22,244 bases of DNA, from positions 1 to 22,244 of the forward strand of contig UZAE01000495.1 in assembly GCA_900617975.1 (NCBI GenBank). The letters are read 5' to 3'. Origin of the DNA: Rodentolepis nana (lineage: Eukaryota > Platyhelminthes > Cestoda > Cyclophyllidea > Hymenolepididae). Shown here piece by piece: positions 16,437-22,244 of the stretch. The position numbers and the translations under genes are program-made. The notes beneath the pieces are model-generated. The model saw only the letters and a program-made list of their open reading frames with translations, had not been told where the DNA came from and did not search any database. The first letter of the stretch is position 1. Each line of letters begins with the position of its first letter.

Positions 16437-17759
16437 TTTCGCTTTCGACAACTCAATCAAACTGAGTAGCGTGGCGCCAAACAATTGAAACAATCAAATT
16501 ACACAGACTCCAATATTAAAGAAAAAAATTTTTTCAATGTTATACCAATAAACGTTTGCTAAAAAGATTTATTATTTCGAAAATATTGGCGTAATTTATA
16601 AATTTTTGTTTTATAATTAACACATTAATAAATTTCCAAGTTCACTGATATAGGAAAAATGTTCAAAGTCGAAAAACCGATAGGAGTACTATTTTAAACT
16701 GATTATGTTAAATAAGGTTTTTATGTGGTTTACTTAAATATTATCTTGATATTTAGAGTGATAAAGTCAGTCTTCGACATCATAGCATTAGTATTATTCA
16801 AGAGTGTTTCTAATAAATTATATTCTTGTGAAGAGTAATCGAGCAAGCTGTAGAAACCTGACTTTCGTACTCACTTTGACAAAGAAAGAGAAAAATAAGC
16901 GTATGCTTAGTAGTAACAGGCTTTCAAAAATGAATTCCGATTTGAATCTCTCGCACCATTTTTAAGAATAGAACTATGTCACGTTGATTTTGAAAATCTC
17001 GACTTCTGGATCAAATTAAAACAATTATTTTTCATAGACTGATATGTTTTGAAGAAAAATTCGATAATTAAATTGTCTACCTCTTCGATGTAGAGAATCG
17101 CATTTACATGACAATTGCAATGCCGACATATGAAAAGCAAATGATGTTTACTCCATGTGTTTGAGGATAATATCAAGTTGGAAAAAGTGGCAACAACTAA
17201 TTAGAAACAATAACATTAATTGATTTTATCATCAAGGTTTTAAATAAGAGAAATTTGAAGACAAATTTCTAAACCCTATTCAATTGGCTTAACAAGATTT
17301 AATGGAGTCTAGATCGAAAATCTTTTCATAGATCTAAAACCTGATTCGAATTATCTACTCGCAGTACATTTTTGAGTTGTCGATCAAGCGTGTTATGGAA
17401 TATTTTTTGACCGAAAACATTAATATTAGTTAATAAATATTAGTAATAAATATTACCTAAATATCTTCTTTATGGTGATTTTTTTATATAGATTCTTCAA
17501 AAAACAAGCGTCAATAATTACTAATTTTGATGCGTATAGTAAACATGATATATCTTGAATAATATATAATTATGATTTACAAGAATAATGTTTATTAGCC
17601 AAATTTCCATTCGAATAAAAATAGAGGAAACAGTTTATTCCAATAAGTAAAGACATCAAAATAATAACGAAAAAAGTTGTATTTAATTCATTAGCATTTA
17701 AGAAAATGTTTATTTTTAATCAAGAGTTGAAAAACTTTTAAATGGGATACGTTTGTTCA
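16437..17759. other. CLP1 upstream region, no gene recognised
   Basis: The first about 60 bases upstream of the CLP1 start are relatively GC-rich (GGCGCCACGC on the + strand as GCGTGGCGCC) and probably form the 5' UTR. Beyond this the sequence is AT-rich with balanced A and T. A 65-codon minus-strand frame (16979-17176) has no coding character. No clear core promoter motif was identified. Confidence 0.5.
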
Positions 17760-18682
17760 ACGCACGAATATCATTATCCATGGGTGTTGCGGAATTTTCG
17801 TGCAAGCTTTTTTAGCTTATGTATGGTGCGTTAAATAATATTTATCTTTGTAATTTACAGAGTTTTCTTTTCACTTATTAAGGTTTATTCCATTGTTAGA
17901 AAAACGTTTTTATCCATACCTTTCCTTAAATCCTGTGTATTACCTCTACTTTGAAAAAGACTTTTTCTATTTATTTTTCAGCTTATAACTTCCTTTTTAT
18001 AATCGTGTTCATAAGTCAGTTATTTTACCATTTTTTACTTATTTGATGGCAGTTTTTTATGCATTGATCTTCAAAATTTTTTATGAACTCCTAATTTTTT
18101 CATCACTACTTATACTATGTTTTACGCACTGGTCTATTGATTTTATATAGTATTTCAATTATTTTGAAACTAGTGAAGTTCAATCGATAGTTGTGCAGAT
18201 TTTTGATCGCACACCTTGTTTTGTTTTTTATTTTCTTTAACATTGTGCGAAGCAAATTTATCTTTTAGTATTTGTGCAACGTTTTGGCTTGATTTTCGTA
18301 CTTAGTTAATCTTCTTTGATTTTCCGTGGCCGTATTTCTGTCTGCTGTCACGTGTCGAAAGCACTTATTTTCCTTTTAATACGGTTATGTGCAACTGTTA
18401 TCAATTTTAGCTGCTTATCAAGGTATCATTGGTGAAGTGTTTGTTCTAATTTGCTTTGATTAAGGAGTTACTGATTCCATTGGGTTTCTTTTTCAGATTT
18501 TTTTGAGTTTTTTTTCAATTTATCTGTTTTTCATATAGGTTATATATCTTTTGTTGATTAATGCATGGCAAAATTCACATATTTAAAACCTAGCATGAAT
18601 TATCAAAAGGGTGTATATAGTGCATTATCTAGCCTGATTCTGGGAAGTATTAACTTTAATAATCTTCCTTTCATTTTCTTAG

Positions 18683-18787
18683 TTCTATTTGGATGCTCTC
18701 GGATTGGGAATCTCGCATCGCTTGCATAGTTACTTTCTAGCGTTGTCCGAAATTCTTATACTTAACTCCGAACCATTAGATTTTTAA
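18683..18787 (+). other. Weak candidate terminal exon
   Basis: A strong acceptor-like tract (CCTTTCATTTTCTTAG) precedes 34 open codons, starting FYLDALGLGISHRL and ending LNSEPLDF before a TAA. The patch is a little richer in G and C than its surroundings. No family is recognised and no upstream partner exon was found. Confidence 0.2.
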
Positions 18788-20950
18788 TTAGTATGTAAGT
18801 TGCTACTATACCTCAATTTCTCATTCTTTTGGTCCTAGTTAGCTTGTATTTTACTTTACTGATATCAGGGGCTTTTCTATCTGAAAAAAATAATTTTTTG
18901 AATATTGTTCTCAAAATGTTATGAAATTTGCCCTTCAAATTCTGTTGGGTCATTATGTACGTTTCAGGCAATTTATTCTTAGTAAGGGTAAAGAAGATAG
19001 CATACATTCAGTTTATGTATATATTATTTAAACAGGTTGTTCGATAATGAACTCCGTAACCTGAATCGTTTCTATCTGATTCGATTGTGTGTGTGTCCGC
19101 TTTTTCATAAACATCATTCTTCTGTTTATGTTTTCAAAATCGACTGATTAGGAAATTCTTACAATAACTGTCGAGGTTATACTTGTAAACTTGCGAAATA
19201 AATCCTAAAAAACCCTTTCTAGTTTAACGTAATGGTTAAATAGGTTTATCTTATTTTTATCGAAAGCGTTAGCTTTTTATTTCAATTGAGGCTTGGGTTA
19301 ACTAATCTTCTGCTAGTACCTGGTGTGTATTTGAATAAGCTGCCCCGAACATTTGGTAGTGTTTATCATTCATTACGAAAAGCATAAAAGACGTAAACCT
19401 TTATTAATTTGCACTTGTCACTAGAAGTGTTCTTCATAAAAGTTTGTATTTCTTTTGTACCAGTACGAGTGACTGCCTAATACTTTCATTTTAAGTCACT
19501 TCCTCACATTTCGTCCTTTTATCCCTTCTATATTTGGCTCAAAATGTCCATGCTTTGATTTTTGGACTCATTTGACAGTTAAGTGTTGCGCCTTTGCAGG
19601 TGGCTAATCTATCCTCTTCTATTTTATTTTTTGTACTTCTCGTGATTGAGAGAGTTCTGTTAGCTTGACGGGTAATATGATACTTTGAAATCGAATTTGA
19701 CCATTATCTCGTGTTTGAATGTGTCCAAATTGTTTAATTTTTTAATTGATGGCTTTTCTTTGACTTGAAATTTGACTGTAAAATTGTTTCATACTTCAGG
19801 ACGGCTTCGATTCTATCACCACTCACTCATTCGTCAAAAGATTCTTTCAATCGCTCTTCCTTGAGATCACTATTAAAATGTATTTTTTCTTCAAGTTTCT
19901 TGACAATTTCAGTTGTCTTTCAAGAAAACACAACTCTATTGTTTCGATGGTGAACATTAAAGAATGTGAACACATTTATACGTATTAAGTAAAAATTTGC
20001 ACTTTATTGTAATGAGGTACAATGATTTATATCTGATAATTTTAATCGTTGTTATTTTTTTATTTTGTGATTACGCCTGGTAAATTCGATCATAAAGTTT
20101 CATAAAGATTTATGTTTTTTATTGCTAGTGTCTCTTGTATCACCTTGATTCCCTATTTATTGCGAGTTGCTAGTTGTAATTTTATCCAAGTGATAGCCCT
20201 TATATTCAATCAAGGAAGCCCAATGTATTTACTCAATTTTTCTGAAATTTAGGAGCCCATCAAATCAAATTTACATTATTATTTAATCAAGTTTGCTAAC
20301 TAGCTATTTATAAGCTATATGATGAATAGAGCAAGTTCTAGCATGGTACAATGGACTTTACCTATGATTCACTATAGGTACTATCGATTCTCTCCCTTAT
20401 TTATTGATAGTCAAATAATGAAATAAACATTTGTCATCAGATGACTAGTTTATTAACATCCTTCTATTACGTAGTATCCGGAAATTTAGTATCAGATCGT
20501 AATTAAAAATCTCCTAATTTTCTATTGCTAGAGTAAAGGCTTGTTTCCTTTTTATCATTCATGCTTACGATTTATTGAAATGCCTTAATTTCCCTTGAAT
20601 GGCCTCTATTTTATTCATCACTACGATTTGTCTATCTCTTTTAATCCACGAAGAAGTTCTTCATTTGTTCCTTCATTTATCTTCTTTTAGATAAGTCTGG
20701 ATTTGTTTGCATAAACATTTCTGAAATAATGTTCTAATTTGCCAATTTCTTGACAGAGGCATTTATTTCTAAATCATTGCCTGTTAAATGATTTGAGAGG
20801 TTTTTCACAGTCCCTTTATCGCTCCACTTTTTCTTGGTCTCACCTGATTTCAGTGTTTTTTTCTAAAAGTTAATTTTAATGTAATTACACGTTTTCCTAT
20901 ATTAGGGTTATTTCTGATTTGCATTTATAGGGTAATCCCAAGGCACTATT

Positions 20951-21090
20951 TTATCTGATTTCAGGTGTGCTTGATTGAATCTGTCCACTCAAGTCCGTAC
21001 CGGAGCGATTAAAGTACTTGATGCTCCAAATGAACGCCTGCCTATCTCTATTAGAAGCGAGTCCATTGTGCATGAGTAAGAATTCACCTT
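20951..21090. other. GC-enriched patch, open on both strands; exon or unknown repeat
   Basis: In AT-rich surroundings this patch is about half G+C. On the + strand an exon 20994-21075 fits (acceptor ACTCAAG, 26 codons including TGAIKVLDAPNERLPISI, donor GAGTAAGA). On the - strand an ATG frame of 40 codons runs from 21073 to a TAA at 20951, beginning MHNGLASNRDRQAF. Both look protein-like. A second minus frame is also open. Such multi-frame openness may mean a fragment of a repeat family not otherwise present here. The 11-mer GAATTCACCTT at 21080-21090 matches the MITE end. Confidence 0.3.
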
Positions 21091-21576
21091 TCCATTTTTA
21101 TACTTCACTTTAGTGGGTGGATGGCCGGTTTTCGTTGATTTGTCTGATGAAATCCACTTAATTTTTCTTTGTAATTAACTTGGAACAATCACCTGAAAAG
21201 GCGCTATTTTACTTTCATTTAAAATTACCCAATTCAACTATTTTTTATTTAAAATAGCTTTGAAATAGTATTTTTTGTGGACTGGATATTTTTCTTTGAA
21301 TTTTTTCCTGTTTAGCTTTTAGACTTGCCAGCATAGTCTTGTTTCATAGATTTTTTATTGATAAACAAAGGGAATGGAATGGCCGTTTTTAATTAGTCAA
21401 TTAATGCATTTTATTCGATTGGAGAAAAGGAGCATAGAAAGAAGCAGTATGCGCTTAAATAACTTTCACATTTATCGAAACTTTTTGTATATAACTACTT
21501 CCTTTTTATATTTGAAATGAATCTTGAAATATTTCCCAACCATAAAATAACATAATTAAGACTGCTCTCTCAACAA

Positions 21577-21888
21577 AACATTTTTATTTCAAATGGCAAG
21601 CGTTTTGATAGTCATCAATAGCCCTTTAGCTGACTTCAGGCTTCATAGAGAGGGGGAGAAACATCCAAGTGACAAAAAGACGAGAGGGGGACAGAATAAT
21701 GATTCACAGATTTAAAGAAGACTGACAGATAAAAGGCAGAGAATAGGTAAGATAAGTACTGTGGAAGTAGTCGAATATGACATACAGTGGGGTGATGGTA
21801 GTTTGAAGTCAGAAGTCAACTGCCGGTTTATAGACTTTTTTGCCGCATGAGTATATGCTGCCCAGGGTGCGCCACGTGGAGGTAGGGT
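21577..21888 (-). mobile_element. SINE-like element, copy C (reverse)
   Basis: Starting at the tail, TTTCAAATGGCAAGCGTTTT, it runs through TTCAGGCTTCATAGAGAGGG and the body blocks GACATACAGTGGGGTGATGG and AGTCAGAAGTCAACTGCCGG to GCGCCACGTGGAGGTAGG. The outermost about 15 bases of the head (TCTATCGCACACC on this strand) are absent, so it is slightly 5'-truncated. Confidence 0.85.
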
Positions 21889-22094
21889 AACAAAACATAG
21901 GAAATTTCCACGATATAGTTCTACTAGCTTAAAGTTGGTATAATTTGTTCCTTAAAGGTTTTCTATTTCGGCAGTTTCATTTTGTTGCAGAGGTATGTTG
22001 AAATATGAAGGTTTCCTATCGAATCACGATGAATTTCTTCGGAAGAGGCATCTCTTCTAAAATCGATTATTTGGCTCCTTTTATTTCCTTTACT

Positions 22095-22244
22095 GGGGTG
22101 TGCGATAGACTTACCTCCATTTGGTGCACCCTGGGCAACGTATATTCATTCGGCAAAAAAGTCTATTGACTGGCAGTTGACTTGTCACTTCAAACTACCA
22201 TCACCTCACTCTATGCCATATTTGAATATTTCACAGTACTCACC
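22095..22244 (+). mobile_element. SINE-like element, copy D (cut by window end)
   Basis: Begins with the intact head GGGGTGTGCGATAGACTTAC and follows the family consensus to ATTTCACAGTACTCACC, where the window stops. It lies head-to-head with copy C across about 206 bp of unique sequence. Confidence 0.85.

Larger units (their letters stand above)
17760..21576 (+). other. T-rich gene-poor tract
   Basis: From about 17.76 to 21.35 kb the + strand has about twice as many T as A in the lines counted, with many T runs. Long animal introns often show T over A on the sense strand, so this may be an intron or non-coding transcript read on +. No repeats from the rest of the window were found in it. 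Only two weak exon candidates (18683-18787 and 20994-21075) stand out. Confidence 0.45.

Noticed and set aside
16437..16493. Extending CLP1 upstream to 16493
   Set aside because: That start would be a TTG codon directly after an in-frame TGA. The ATG at 16436 fits the family's N-terminal length.
19765..19987. Two overlapping + strand frames in the T-rich tract
   Set aside because: Both are Phe/Ser/Leu-rich as expected from T-rich DNA, and one strand bias explains the openness.
21076..21113. A 38-base intron linking the 20994-21075 patch to a further short + exon
   Set aside because: Shorter than every supported intron here (smallest 73 bases), and the joined frame ends after about ten residues.

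Overview
The window is nuclear DNA from an animal. It is AT-rich (roughly two thirds A+T by eye). It holds two spliced protein-coding genes with canonical GT-AG introns, plus a dense load of retrotransposons and TTAA-type DNA transposons. No bacterial features (operons, Shine-Dalgarno sites), tRNA, rRNA or CRISPR array was seen. The LINE and transposase remnants resemble families I know from arthropods, especially chelicerates. The lineage is therefore an inference, not a result.

Layout. 1-3717: a broken I-group non-LTR retrotransposon (LINE) on the + strand, entering from outside the window. It has endonuclease, reverse transcriptase and RNase H remnants. Its 5' two thirds is shredded by short, nearly perfect local duplications. 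3731-4811: two copies of a SINE-like element whose 3' tail matches the LINE 3' end. 5081-9495 (-): a nine-exon SUMO protease of the Ulp1/SENP family, 343 residues, complete by phase-consistent splicing. 9496-9676: a CCAAT-rich interval that looks like a shared promoter. 9677-10026 (+): a possible two-exon gene for an unrecognised 59-residue protein, head-to-head with the protease. 10363-11815: an internally deleted DNA transposon with TTAA target duplications and transposase remnants. 11816-14018: mostly featureless, ending in a remnant right end of the same transposon family and a 386-bp MITE inserted at that end. 14262-16436 (-): a complete two-exon CLP1 homologue of 428 residues with an altered P-loop. 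Its intron holds a 187-bp sequence about 98% identical to a segment of the LINE. 16437-21576: gene-poor and strongly T-rich on the + strand from about 17.76 kb, with only weak exon candidates. 21577-22244: two more SINE copies in opposite orientation.

Function. SENP and CLP1 are unrelated housekeeping genes (SUMO processing; RNA 3'-end and tRNA processing) that are neighbours on the same strand. The rest of the story is transposon history. A LINE and a probable SINE partner share a tail. A TTAA transposon family left one deleted copy and one end fragment, and a MITE is nested on that fragment. The oddest observations are the micro-duplication pattern inside the LINE, the 187-bp segment shared between LINE and CLP1 intron, the tail sharing, the non-canonical nucleotide-binding motifs of CLP1, and the possible head-to-head mini-gene.
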